Below, piece after piece: positions 1 to 6,622 of a stretch of DNA of 8,923 nucleotides. The position numbers were made by a program, and so were the translations under genes. The stretch comes from an uncultured Kineosporia sp. (GTDB lineage: Bacteria; Actinomycetota; Actinomycetes; Actinomycetales; Kineosporiaceae). Positions within the stretch are counted from its first letter, which is position 1. Each line of letters starts with the position of its first letter. The notes under the pieces were generated by a model, which did no database searches, was not told the DNA's origin, and saw nothing but the letters and a program-made list of their open reading frames with translations. The stretch covers positions 1-8,923 of the forward strand of contig CALMAR010000474.1 in NCBI GenBank assembly GCA_937859855.1, in the 5' to 3' direction.

Positions 1-189
1 GTCCAGCACCCGCAGGCCGGGCAGGCGGTGCTGGTAGGAGGCGGCCACCTCCCGACTGCCGTCGGTCGATCCGTTGTCGCAGATCAGCACCTCGAACGGC
101 CCCCGGTGTGTCTGCCGGGCCAGCGCCTCGAGTTGGACGCCCAGCGTGGCCTCGGCGTTGTAGCAGGCGATGATGACGCTGAAGCGCAC
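1..189 (-). CDS. Family 2 glycosyltransferase, N-terminal part (cut by left edge)
   Basis: The minus strand encodes the first 63 residues of a GT-A-fold family 2 glycosyltransferase; the rest lies beyond the left edge. The protein begins MRFSVIIACYNAEATL, the typical first beta-strand and nucleotide-binding loop. Near residues 36-45 follows EVLICDNGSTDGS, the classic GT2 (D/N)xGSxDxS segment that contacts the sugar nucleotide. The start is GTG at 187-189: an in-frame TGA lies 14 codons upstream, and GAGAGG sits about 9 bases before the GTG. The acceptor and sugar donor cannot be read from this part. Its place in an EPS locus suggests it adds a sugar to the lipid-linked repeat unit on the cytoplasmic face of the membrane. 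It is divergent from the flippase gene that starts at 490. Family assignment is firm, specificity unknown. Confidence 0.88.
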   Translation of the reverse strand, partial: MRFSVIIACYNAEATLGVQLEALARQTHRGPFEVLICDNGSTDGSREVAASYQHRLPGLRVLD

Positions 190-215
190 GCCCGTCCACC
201 TCTCGACCGTATTGA

Positions 216-227
216 CCGGATCTCCGG
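216..227. repeat. Short inverted repeat CCGGA-TC-TCCGG
   Basis: Two perfect 5-base arms are separated by two bases, about 27 bases upstream of the minus-strand glycosyltransferase start. The size and position would suit a repressor or activator half-site pair, but GC-rich DNA produces such short repeats often. Confidence 0.3.
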
Positions 228-267
228 CCTTTCATCCGTGAACAACGCTTACCAGTACAGGCGGTGA

Positions 268-291
268 GCTTCGGCGGCGTCTGCCGAAAGC
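268..291. repeat. Hairpin with 8-bp stem in divergent region
   Basis: Arms GCTTCGGC (268-275) and GCCGAAAGC (283-291) pair over 8 base pairs with one bulged A and a 7-base loop. It lies between two divergent genes, so it is not at the 3' end of either one. It could be a leader-RNA hairpin, an operator or a relic of a former gene's terminator. A smaller GCCC-TTC-GGGC hairpin follows at 302-312. Confidence 0.4.
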
Positions 292-393
292 CGGCGCGTC
301 AGCCCTTCGGGCCATTCGCAAAACCGAAAAGGTGGAAATGGGTCTGCGTCCAGCATTCTCAACGTGCTCTCAGCAGGTAGGCGTCATCCTAGG

Positions 394-408
394 GACGGCG
401 GAACCGTC
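394..408. repeat. Inverted repeat GACGG-N5-CCGTC upstream of flippase
   Basis: Perfect 5-base arms with a 5-base loop lie directly after a CCTAGGG -10-like sequence and about 80 bases before the flippase start. If the -10 is real the repeat would straddle the transcription start, an operator-like place. This is inference from position only. Confidence 0.25.
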
Positions 409-489
409 GGCAGCGGCCGGACGCACCCGCCGGGGGGACTCGGCACGGATGCCGGCCGGCTGCACCGGCTCCGATGGGAGAGTGTCGAG

Positions 490-1803
490 ATGCACGGCAA
501 GAGCGTCACGGCGACGGCCGATCCGGTGTCGGACCCAGGCTCGCCCGACCTTCTGACTGGAACGCCCGAGCTGAGGACCTCGAACGGGCGCCGGGCGATG
601 TGGACCTTCGCCGACCAGGCGCTGTCCAGCCTCACCAACGCCGGCGTGGCGATCGTGGTGGCGCTGTCGGTCAACCGCGACGATTTCGGTGCTTTCAGCC
701 TGGCACTGGTCACTTTCGGGTTCGCCGTCGGCCTCGCCCGAGCGCTGGTCGGCGAGCCGTTCATGGTCAGGTACAGCGCGGTGGACGACGAGCGGCGGCG
801 GCGGGCGATGACCCGAGCCGCCGGCACCGCGCTCAGCTTCGGCGTGCTCGCGGGCGTGGCGTGCCTGGTGGTCTCCGTGCTGACCGGCGGCCACACCAGC
901 GAGGCGTACCTGGCGCTGGCGGTGTGCATGCCAGGGCTGTGCGTCCAGGACACCTGGCGGCACATGTTCTTCGCCGCCGGCCGGCCCGCTGCGGCGACCG
1001 TCAACGACCTGGTCTGGACGGTGCTGCAGTTCGCCGCGCTGGCGGCGCTGCTGGCCGCCGGGGTCCGGTCGATCTTCCTGATCACGCTGACCTGGGGCGC
1101 CTCGGCCTGCGTCGCCGCCCTGGTCGGCGTGGCGCAGACCCGGATCGTGCCCCGGCCCGCCGCGGCCGGCAAGTGGATGCGCCAGAACTGGGATCTGAAC
1201 TCGCAGCTGGCAATGGGTTTCGTGCTGAACGCCGGTTCGGTGCAGATCGGCACGTACGCCGTCGGCGGCATCGTCGGCGTGGTCGGGGTGGGAGCCCTGC
1301 GTGCCGCCCAGGTCGTGCTGGGGCCGCTCAACCTGATCTTCTCCGGGTTCAACGCCTTCGCGCTGCCGATGCTCGCCCGGCGGGTGGCGGCCGGTCAGCG
1401 CCTGGTCAGGTTCGCCGTCCCGGGCAGCGCCGTGCTGACCGTGGTGGCCACCGGGTGGGTCGGGCTCCTGCTGGTCCTGCCGGACGCGGTCGGCACCCGG
1501 ATCCTCGGCGACAGCTGGCAGGGCGCGCAGCAGGTGATGCTGCCGTCCGGGTTGGTGATGATCTGTGGAGCGCTCGTCCTGGGCGCCAGCAACTCGCTGA
1601 TCGCGCTGAGCAGGAGCGACCTGATGCTGTGGCTGACCCTGGTCCAGGCCCCGCTGATGCTCGTGCTCGGCCTGATCGGTGCCTGGCAGTGGGGTTACGT
1701 CGGTGCGGCCTACGGTTTCGCGATCAGCCAGGCGGTCGGGCTGGTCGTGTGCTGGTGCCTGTTTCTCCGGGCCGACGCCTCACCCCGACCCGCGCAGCCG
1801 TGA
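490..1803 (+). CDS. Wzx/MATE-like polysaccharide repeat-unit flippase
   Basis: The 437-residue protein is almost wholly hydrophobic after a cytoplasmic N-terminal tail of about 35 residues, with roughly 12 predicted membrane segments beginning near residue 38. Short basic loops (RRRR near 103, ARRVAAGQR near 296) separate them. Length, segment count and the late segment ILGDSWQGAQQVMLPSG (338-354) fit the polysaccharide-exporter branch of the MOP superfamily (Wzx/RfbX). Such proteins flip undecaprenyl-linked repeat units across the cytoplasmic membrane. The frame is open upstream to before 364, but ATG at 490 is chosen because GGGAG (476-480) lies 9 bases before it and the upstream residues look non-coding. 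ATG at 598, just before the first membrane segment, is a less likely alternative. It converges on the WcbI-like gene 43 bases downstream. The family is secure; the transported substrate is inferred from context. Confidence 0.87.
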   Translation: MHGKSVTATADPVSDPGSPDLLTGTPELRTSNGRRAMWTFADQALSSLTNAGVAIVVALSVNRDDFGAFSLALVTFGFAVGLARALVGEPFMVRYSAVDDERRRRAMTRAAGTALSFGVLAGVACLVVSVLTGGHTSEAYLALAVCMPGLCVQDTWRHMFFAAGRPAAATVNDLVWTVLQFAALAALLAAGVRSIFLITLTWGASACVAALVGVAQTRIVPRPAAAGKWMRQNWDLNSQLAMGFVLNAGSVQIGTYAVGGIVGVVGVGALRAAQVVLGPLNLIFSGFNAFALPMLARRVAAGQRLVRFAVPGSAVLTVVATGWVGLLLVLPDAVGTRILGDSWQGAQQVMLPSGLVMICGALVLGASNSLIALSRSDLMLWLTLVQAPLMLVLGLIGAWQWGYVGAAYGFAISQAVGLVVCWCLFLRADASPRPAQP

Positions 1804-1818
1804 CTCCCGCTGACGGCT
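1796..1818. terminator. Weak hairpin between convergent genes
   Basis: AGCCGT (1796-1801) and ACGGCT (1813-1818) are perfect 6-base arms with an 11-base loop, overlapping the flippase stop codon and lying 28 bases from the stop of the convergent gene. The place suits a bidirectional terminator, but the stem is short, the loop long and there is no T tract. Confidence 0.3.
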
Positions 1819-1846
1819 CCTGGAAACCTGCGCCTGTCCGCGCTGG

Positions 1847-2854
1847 TCAGACCCAGGCCGAGGTCAGGGCGTCGAGCCGCTTCCGGTGCTTGGCCAGCCC
1901 GGCGGCGAGCAGTTGCGGATCCGCGTCGTAGCAGGCCAGGTGGGCACGCACGACGTCGGCCGTCGAGTAGGTACCGGCCGCCGTGCGCCAGGTCTGCGGC
2001 TCGTCCGGTGCCGGTTCGGTGCCGAGTGCTCGCAGGATCTGCGGCTCGCGGGGGGCCTTCAGGTGGTCCAGGTAGGTCTGGCGGGACGTCAGCACGCGGT
2101 CGGCATCGCCGTACCCGAGGTGCGCCAGTACCTGCCGGGCCACTCGGGTGACGAGCGCGTTCGTCGGGTGGTTGATGGTGTGGAAGCTGCTGCCGAGATT
2201 CTCCGGGCGGCTGATGTCGTCGGCCAGGCGCACCTGCAGCTGTGACTCCCGGCGGCGGAGTTCGGCCAGCGAGTCCTCGGCGTTCTTCCGGATCCAGGCC
2301 GGGTCCAGCTGCGTGCGAGCCAGCCATCGCTGCGTCGTCGGGGCATCCCAGCCGAGACCGGCGGCATGCAGGATGCGCAGGTCGTGGTAGTCCGTCAGCG
2401 GGGCGGACGTGGCGATCGGGCTGGCATCCCGATTGACGTAGACGTGGAACGGGAACACACCCTCGAAGAAGGCCACCGGGTAGCGGATCACCACGGCGTC
2501 AGCGGCGATCCGGTCGGCCAGCTGCTCGGTGCCGAGCCGCATGCCGCGGTAGTCGGGCTTGACCTCCTGCGCGATCAGCACCTGGACGCGCGGCAACAGC
2601 CGTTCGACCAGTCCCAAGTCGCGCCGGGTCATCTCGTGCACCGCCGGTACCCGCAGGAGGTGGAACGTGCCGGCCATCCCGGGGTGCGTGAGCAGGATGC
2701 GCCGCACCGCCTCGGCCTGGCAATTGCCGTAGACCAGGGCGATCGGTGCGCGGCCCAGCCTGCCGACCCCCACATGCCGCCAGGCCGGGGACGTGTTGAG
2801 CTCCCGCAGCGCAGCAGTCTTGCGCAGGGTCGAGACCAGCTGTTCGCGGGACAT
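1847..2854 (-). CDS. WcbI-family putative polysaccharide acetyltransferase
   Basis: The 335-residue soluble protein carries VYGNCQAEAVRRIL (41-54), the glycine-asparagine-cysteine-glutamine signature at the start of the WcbI fold, then EVKPDYRG (97-104) and FHTINHPTN (224-232). These are the segments that mark the WcbI family of capsule-biosynthesis putative acetyltransferases. The best-known member, from Burkholderia pseudomallei, has an SGNH-like fold, binds coenzyme A and is linked to O-acetylation of its capsule. Here it probably O-acylates a sugar of the EPS in the cytoplasm; no signal peptide or membrane segment is visible. The ATG is supported by AGGAGGA (2867-2861) with 6 bases of spacing, the strongest ribosome binding site in the window. 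It is divergent from the GH26 gene and convergent with the flippase. Family call is firm; the acyl group and acceptor are unknown. Confidence 0.83.
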   Translation of the reverse strand: MSREQLVSTLRKTAALRELNTSPAWRHVGVGRLGRAPIALVYGNCQAEAVRRILLTHPGMAGTFHLLRVPAVHEMTRRDLGLVERLLPRVQVLIAQEVKPDYRGMRLGTEQLADRIAADAVVIRYPVAFFEGVFPFHVYVNRDASPIATSAPLTDYHDLRILHAAGLGWDAPTTQRWLARTQLDPAWIRKNAEDSLAELRRRESQLQVRLADDISRPENLGSSFHTINHPTNALVTRVARQVLAHLGYGDADRVLTSRQTYLDHLKAPREPQILRALGTEPAPDEPQTWRTAAGTYSTADVVRAHLACYDADPQLLAAGLAKHRKRLDALTSAWV

Positions 2855-2912
2855 GCTCGCTCCTCCTGCTCGCTGCGCACCGGATGCTCAGGCCGGTAAC
2901 GCAATTCAGCCG

Positions 2913-2918
2913 AGCATA
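2913..2918 (-). promoter_or_regulatory. Candidate -10 box (TATGCT) for WcbI-like gene
   Basis: On the minus strand TATGCT, preceded by C as in the facing promoter, lies about 60 bases before the ATG at 2854. It matches the actinobacterial TANNNT pattern. No clear -35 lies 16-18 bases upstream. Confidence 0.4.
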
Positions 2919-2977
2919 GTCGCGAACCCCGCACCGCCCATCGGGTTTGCACCGCGGCTCCGCCAGCCGGCCGTCAA

Positions 2978-2987
2978 CCACCGGTGG
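2978..2987. repeat. Perfect palindrome CCACCGGTGG, operator candidate
   Basis: A perfect 10-base palindrome lies nearly equidistant from the two outward-facing TATGCT boxes. It partly overlaps a larger imperfect hairpin, CCGGTGGC (2981-2988) with GCCAACTGG (2994-3002), which has one bulge and one G-T pair. A dimeric regulator serving both genes is a reasonable inference, not a demonstrated one. Confidence 0.35.
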
Positions 2988-2999
2988 CACTGCGCCAAC

Positions 3000-3053
3000 T
3001 GGGTGCATGACGGGACGGTCGTAGCACTTCTAAGTCGGCCCTCAGCGGCCGAT
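3000..3053. promoter_or_regulatory. Two-part shared motif, copy 1
   Basis: TGGGTGCAT-NN-CGG (3000-3013) is followed by GCGGCCGAT (3045-3053). The same two blocks in the same order occur at 6561-6574 and 6601-6609. Here the second block ends 3 bases before the TATGCT -10 candidate of the GH26 gene, which suggests an activator site next to the polymerase. Confidence 0.4.
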
Positions 3054-3056
3054 TCC

Positions 3057-3062
3057 TATGCT
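3057..3062 (+). promoter_or_regulatory. Candidate -10 box (TATGCT) for GH26 gene
   Basis: TATGCT matches the TANNNT pattern and would place the transcription start near 3069, about 46 bases before the ATG at 3115. No TTGAC-like -35 is seen at the usual distance; the shared GCGGCCGAT block lies there instead. Confidence 0.4.
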
Positions 3063-3114
3063 GCACAAGCATCGCGACCGGCAATTCGCCCATCTGGAAG
3101 GAAACCCGCCACCC

Positions 3115-4209
3115 ATGATCACCCAGGAGCCGAGCCTGCTCGAGCCGTCGCCCCCTCCGCGGGGTCGGCGCCGCGGGCCGGTGGTCGCCGCCGTCCTGGG
3201 CCTGGTGGCTGCTCTGGGCGCGGCCGCGACCTTCCTCTCGGTGCACGGGGACGGGCTCGACGCTAACGACCCGGCCCTGCGCGGACCGGATGCCCCGAGG
3301 AGTCAGGTCAGCCCGAAGCTGGGCGTGTTCCTGGGTGCCGACCCCGCTGACGTCGGCCCGTACGAGGCGTGGCTCGGCCGCCGGGTCGACTACGTGGTGG
3401 AGTTCGCCGGGCGCGACACCTGGTCGGACATCGCCGAGCCGCGCCAGTTCTTCGCCGACTGGCGCGACACCCGCTACCGGATGGTGTTCTCGCTGCCGAT
3501 GCTGCCCGAAGACCCCTCCGCGAGCATCGCCCAGGGCGCGGCCGGCGCGTACGACGGCTACTACCGCACGCTGGCAGCCGGTTTCGTTCGATCCGGGATG
3601 GCGGACACCGTCTTCCGGGTCGGTTGGGAGTTCAACCTCGAAGGGTCCCGCTGGTCCACACCGGATGCCGCGGCGTTCAGGGCCTACTGGCGGCGCATCG
3701 TCACCGTGATGAGAACGGCTCCCGGCCAGCATTTCGCCTTCGACTGGAACCCCAACAACGGCAGGGCGAAGTACGACGCGGCGGAGTACTACCCGGGCGA
3801 CGACGTCGTCGACTACGTCGGCGTCGACGCCTACGACGACTCCTGGGCGTCGGGAACTTACCCGTACCCGGGGCACTGCGACGCCGCCTGCCGGTCGCAG
3901 CGCCAGCGACGGGCCTGGGACGTGGCCGTCTTCGGCGGCCATCGGGGCCTGCAGTTCTGGGCCCGGTTCGCCCGCCATCACGGCAAGCCGATGTCGCTGC
4001 CGGAATGGGGCTTGTGGGACCGGAAGGACCGTCACGGCGGCCAGGCGGACCCGGTGTACCTGCGGCGGATGAGCGCATTCATCAAGAACCGGGCCAACGG
4101 GGTGGGCTACTTCGCCTACTTCGAGTTCGACGCCCCCGACGGGCGGCACACGCTGCGGACGGCGTACCCGGGGACGGGCGTCCTCTACCGCCAGGCGTTC
4201 AGGCCGTGA
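3115..4209 (+). CDS. Membrane-anchored GH26-type (beta-mannanase-like) glycoside hydrolase
   Basis: The 364-residue protein has a Pro/Arg-rich cytoplasmic tail (1-20, ending RGRRR), one hydrophobic segment (about 22-42) and an extracytoplasmic TIM-barrel-like domain from about 67. FRVGWEFN (167-174) places the likely acid/base at E172, and SLPEWGLW (294-301) places the likely nucleophile at E297, both at barrel-strand ends as in family 26 (clan GH-A). FDWNPNNG (209-216), YVGVDAYD (234-241) and YFAYFEFD (332-339) fit other barrel strands. C255 and C259 could form a disulfide. Characterised GH26 enzymes are mainly beta-1,4-mannanases; here a role in trimming or releasing the EPS is inferred. 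ATG 3115 is preferred over in-frame ATG 3058 because GGAAGGAA (3096-3103) precedes it and 3058 falls inside the promoter candidate. The end overlaps the polymerase gene by 11 bases. GH39- or GH5-like relatives are less likely alternatives. Confidence 0.8.
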   Translation: MITQEPSLLEPSPPPRGRRRGPVVAAVLGLVAALGAAATFLSVHGDGLDANDPALRGPDAPRSQVSPKLGVFLGADPADVGPYEAWLGRRVDYVVEFAGRDTWSDIAEPRQFFADWRDTRYRMVFSLPMLPEDPSASIAQGAAGAYDGYYRTLAAGFVRSGMADTVFRVGWEFNLEGSRWSTPDAAAFRAYWRRIVTVMRTAPGQHFAFDWNPNNGRAKYDAAEYYPGDDVVDYVGVDAYDDSWASGTYPYPGHCDAACRSQRQRRAWDVAVFGGHRGLQFWARFARHHGKPMSLPEWGLWDRKDRHGGQADPVYLRRMSAFIKNRANGVGYFAYFEFDAPDGRHTLRTAYPGTGVLYRQAFRP

Positions 4210-5605
4210 ACGTGTCCCCATTGCCTGACGCCGTTCCGGCACCGGACCGGCGTCGCCGGGCGGCCAGGGCGTCCGAGACGCCGAGGGTGACCGGCGTCCC
4301 CCAGACCGTCGTCAGCAGCCAGGCCGCGATGATCACGTGCGGGGACAGCAGGCTGCCGGACAGGAAGAACATCATGAACAGCGTCGAGCCGGCCAGGACC
4401 GGCACCGGCGGCCCGCGCAGCACCGACAGCAGCAGGAACGCCACGAAGACGACGAGGCTGAAGAGGCCGTACTCGAAAGCCACTTTCGGGATGATCCCGT
4501 AGACCACGGCCTCGCCTCCGCTGCGGGTCGAGGCGAGCAGCCGGTCGGCGGCGCCCGGTCCCGCCCCGACCAGATACCGGCTCGGATCCTGCTGCAGCCC
4601 GGCGATCGCTCCGGTGTACGGCTGGACGAAGCGCAGCGAGCCGCTGGAACCGGAACGGCCGGCCTCGCCCGTGCGGTCGAGCAGGATGCCCGCGGCCGGG
4701 GTCAGGAACACGATCGTCAGGCAGATCGCACCCGCCACCACCGCCCGCGGCCGGATCCGGTTCGGGGCTCGCAGCAGGATCAGCACGGTACCGAAGATCA
4801 TCAGCAGGATGCCGGTTCCGGACAGCGTCGCGGCCATGCCCAGGCCGAGCGCCAGCTGCTGCCAGGCCGGAGCCCGGATCAGCAGCGCGACGATCAGCGC
4901 CAGGGCGCAGTACTGGCACAGGAACGACGGTTCCAGGAAGACGAACGCGTTGGCCTTCACCAGCGGGTTGTTGTAGGACAGCGGGTTCTCGGTGTTGAAG
5001 GTGAGGTCGAGCCAGCCCGCGCCGATCCACCTCTGCAGGTAGTCGGTGTAGGGCCAGCCCAGCAGCAGCTGGGCCACCATCTGGCCGGCACCGAGCAGAG
5101 CGAAGGCCACCATCGCCCGGACGAAGGTGCGCATCAGCGGCACGAAGTTGGCCCGGTACCGCGGCGCGACGCAGAACGCCCATGGCAGGTACAGCACCAG
5201 CAGCAGCAGGATGGAGGTGAGCGAGACGTCGTGGCCGAGCCAGCTCGCCGTCCAGGCCGAGGCGACCAGGACGATCAGCGCCGCGACGTAGAGCTCGGTG
5301 CGGACCCGGTTGTAGACGATCCCGCGGCGCACGAACAGCAGGAAGCCCGCGACGTAGACCGCCAGCAGCGGCAGGGGCAGCTGGATGTCCGCGCCGAACG
5401 GGACCAGGATGCGCTGCCCCGCGACGGTGACGAGCAGGAGCGTCTGCAACACACCCAGTACGTAGCGCCGGTCCCGGTGGGTGCCGAGGTCCCCGCCGCG
5501 CGATGCCGGGCTGACCCTCACCGCATCGAGGCGCAGCCGGTCCGCTTTCTGCTGCAGTGATCTCAGGGCCGCCGCCGAGGGCTGCCTCAGATCGGTCAGG
5601 GTCAC
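4199..5605 (-). CDS. Wzy/O-antigen-ligase-like polysaccharide polymerase
   Basis: The 468-residue integral membrane protein has a basic cytoplasmic tail (1-47) and about 10-12 hydrophobic segments. A long external loop at about 183-225 leads into FVFLEPSFLCQY (221-232), a Phe-Leu-Glu-Pro-Ser motif common in bacterial Wzy and O-antigen ligase proteins. A second polar stretch (about 308-368) includes GSLRFVQPYTG and GAGPG. This pattern fits the Wzy/WaaL superfamily, which joins lipid-linked repeat units outside the membrane. Without a lipid A core in a presumed monoderm, a polymerase is more likely than a ligase. The frame stays open far upstream, but GTG at 5605 is chosen: it overlaps the stop of the upstream glycosyltransferase as GTGA, with GGGAGG about 10 bases before it. 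That implies translational coupling. The last 11 bases overlap the convergent GH26 gene. Confidence 0.84.
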   Translation of the reverse strand: MTLTDLRQPSAAALRSLQQKADRLRLDAVRVSPASRGGDLGTHRDRRYVLGVLQTLLLVTVAGQRILVPFGADIQLPLPLLAVYVAGFLLFVRRGIVYNRVRTELYVAALIVLVASAWTASWLGHDVSLTSILLLLVLYLPWAFCVAPRYRANFVPLMRTFVRAMVAFALLGAGQMVAQLLLGWPYTDYLQRWIGAGWLDLTFNTENPLSYNNPLVKANAFVFLEPSFLCQYCALALIVALLIRAPAWQQLALGLGMAATLSGTGILLMIFGTVLILLRAPNRIRPRAVVAGAICLTIVFLTPAAGILLDRTGEAGRSGSSGSLRFVQPYTGAIAGLQQDPSRYLVGAGPGAADRLLASTRSGGEAVVYGIIPKVAFEYGLFSLVVFVAFLLLSVLRGPPVPVLAGSTLFMMFFLSGSLLSPHVIIAAWLLTTVWGTPVTLGVSDALAARRRRSGAGTASGNGDTFTA

Positions 5606-6519
5606 CTGTCGGTCACCTCCCGGCCGCCGACCCAGGCCCGGCCCGTGGTCACACCCCGGACGTAGGCCAGGTGCTCCCGGGCTCGGGTGCGATCGCGCTG
5701 CAGCAGGCGTTGCATCGCCCGGGTCAGGTAGCCGGCGGCGAGCACCACCCGGATCGCGACCGCGGACCCCGGAGAGCTGCGCCGGGCGACGTACCGGGCC
5801 ATCGACGCGCCGCGCAGCCGCATCATCTCCGCGGACGGCGCGCCGGAACCGCCGTCCCCGTGCCGGACCAGGACGTCGGTTCGCAGCAGCTGCCGCAGCC
5901 CTGCCTGACGCACGGTCCGGCCGAAGGACACGTCCTCGTTGTAGACGTAGAAGCGCTCGTCGAAGGCGCCGAGGCTCTCGAAGGTCGAGGCCCGCACGGC
6001 CATGCACGCGCCCGTCGTCCAGTCCACCGCCAACGGCAGGTTGACCCGTGGCCGGGCGAAGAGGCCCGCGGTGGGGAAGAGCTTGTGCAGGCCGAGGGCG
6101 TGCACCAGCGCGCGCCGGACGCTGGGTTCCCAACCGCCGCTGCCGATCTCCACCCCGCCCTCGGCGTTCACGGTGGTCGCCGCGCAGGAGGCCAGGCCCG
6201 GGTCCGCGGCCAGGTCCGCCACCAGGGCCTCGAGGTCGGCGTCGACCGGCCGGCAGTCGGGATTCACGAAGATCAGGTAGTCGAAACCGCTGGTGCGGGC
6301 GCCCAGATTGGCGGCCCTGGCGAAACCCTCGCCGCCGCCGTCCAGATAGCGGCCGTGCGCGAAACCCTCGGTGAACTCGCGGACGCCGTCGCAGTCGCCG
6401 GAGTTGTCCACCAGGACGAACGGCGTCTGCGGGTCCAGACCGGCGAGCAGGCCCTGCACCTGGTGCCTGCTGCGGTAGCTGACGATCACGAGTTCGTACC
6501 TGCGGGCCGCCTCCGGCAC
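5602..6519 (-). CDS. GT2 glycosyltransferase, rhamnosyltransferase-like
   Basis: The 305-residue protein is a complete GT-A family 2 enzyme. It opens with LVIVSYRSRHQVQGLL (10-25), then VLVDNSGDCDG (35-45). VNPDCRP (85-91) holds the DxD-like metal and nucleotide site, with D88 the likely ligand. TTGACMAVRASTFESLGAFD (168-187) and FYVYNEDVSFGRTVRQAG (190-207) follow, E195-D196 being the usual catalytic-base region. This arrangement is typical of the WbbL/RfbN-like rhamnosyltransferase group, although the sugar cannot be proved from motifs. It should extend the lipid-linked repeat unit on the cytoplasmic face. The start is GTG at 6519: an in-frame TAA lies two codons upstream and AGGGGG precedes it by 6 bases. 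Its TGA overlaps the GTG of the polymerase gene, so the two form an operon. Confidence 0.88.
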   Translation of the reverse strand: MPEAARRYELVIVSYRSRHQVQGLLAGLDPQTPFVLVDNSGDCDGVREFTEGFAHGRYLDGGGEGFARAANLGARTSGFDYLIFVNPDCRPVDADLEALVADLAADPGLASCAATTVNAEGGVEIGSGGWEPSVRRALVHALGLHKLFPTAGLFARPRVNLPLAVDWTTGACMAVRASTFESLGAFDERFYVYNEDVSFGRTVRQAGLRQLLRTDVLVRHGDGGSGAPSAEMMRLRGASMARYVARRSSPGSAVAIRVVLAAGYLTRAMQRLLQRDRTRAREHLAYVRGVTTGRAWVGGREVTDR

Positions 6520-6560
6520 CAGTTACCCCCTGCCACTTTCAGGCCGAATAGCCCCGTCCG

Positions 6561-6609
6561 TGGGTGCATTTCGGACTTGCGCCCCAACCGTCACCGATTG
6601 GCGGCCGAT
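6561..6609. promoter_or_regulatory. Two-part shared motif, copy 2
   Basis: TGGGTGCAT-NN-CGG (6561-6574) is followed by GCGGCCGAT (6601-6609), the same blocks and order as at 3000-3053 but with the gap shorter by 5 bases (31 instead of 36 between the two 9-base blocks). Both copies sit in divergent intergenic regions of the locus, which argues for a common regulator. Confidence 0.4.
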
Positions 6610-6622
6610 CCGTTCATCGTGC

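Larger units (their letters stand above)
190..489. other. Divergent intergenic region between GT2 and flippase genes
   Basis: This stretch separates two divergently transcribed genes, so it should hold both promoters. I found no convincing coding sequence; the short open frames here are not supported by a ribosome binding site or a recognisable product. It contains three inverted repeats (216-227, 268-291 and 394-408) and a possible -10-like CCTAGGG near 388-394 that would serve the flippase. On the minus strand a TACGGT at 211-206 resembles a -10 box for the glycosyltransferase, but it lies so close to the GTG that it would leave almost no leader. Promoter assignment here is weak. Confidence 0.5.
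2855..3114. promoter_or_regulatory. Bidirectional promoter region, WcbI-like gene / GH26 gene
   Basis: This non-coding stretch feeds two divergent genes. A CTATGCT sequence faces each of them: -10-like TATGCT at 2918-2913 on the minus strand and at 3057-3062 on the plus strand, giving leaders of about 45-55 bases each. Almost midway lies a perfect 10-base palindrome (2978-2987), and a two-part motif at 3000-3053 recurs in the divergent region near 6561-6609. No good -35 hexamer was found for either -10, so activator dependence is possible. Confidence 0.5.

Noticed and set aside
474..1931. Long plus-strand frame of 485 codons over the flippase gene
   Set aside because: It is Arg/Gly/Pro-rich without membrane segments or domains; the overlapping frame encodes a clear flippase.
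3058..3114. N-terminal extension of the GH26 protein to ATG 3058
   Set aside because: It would put 19 polar residues before the anchor, has no ribosome binding site and its ATG falls within the TATGCT -10 candidate.
2974..4242. Minus-strand frame of 422 codons opposite the GH26 gene
   Set aside because: Val/Arg/Gly-rich shadow of a well-supported glycoside hydrolase; it also runs through the bidirectional promoter region.
5606..6133. Upstream extension of the polymerase frame to 6133
   Set aside because: The added residues are Arg/Ala/Gly-rich, lie wholly inside the GT2 gene in another frame and resemble no domain. GTG 5605 overlaps the GT2 stop in the usual coupled way.
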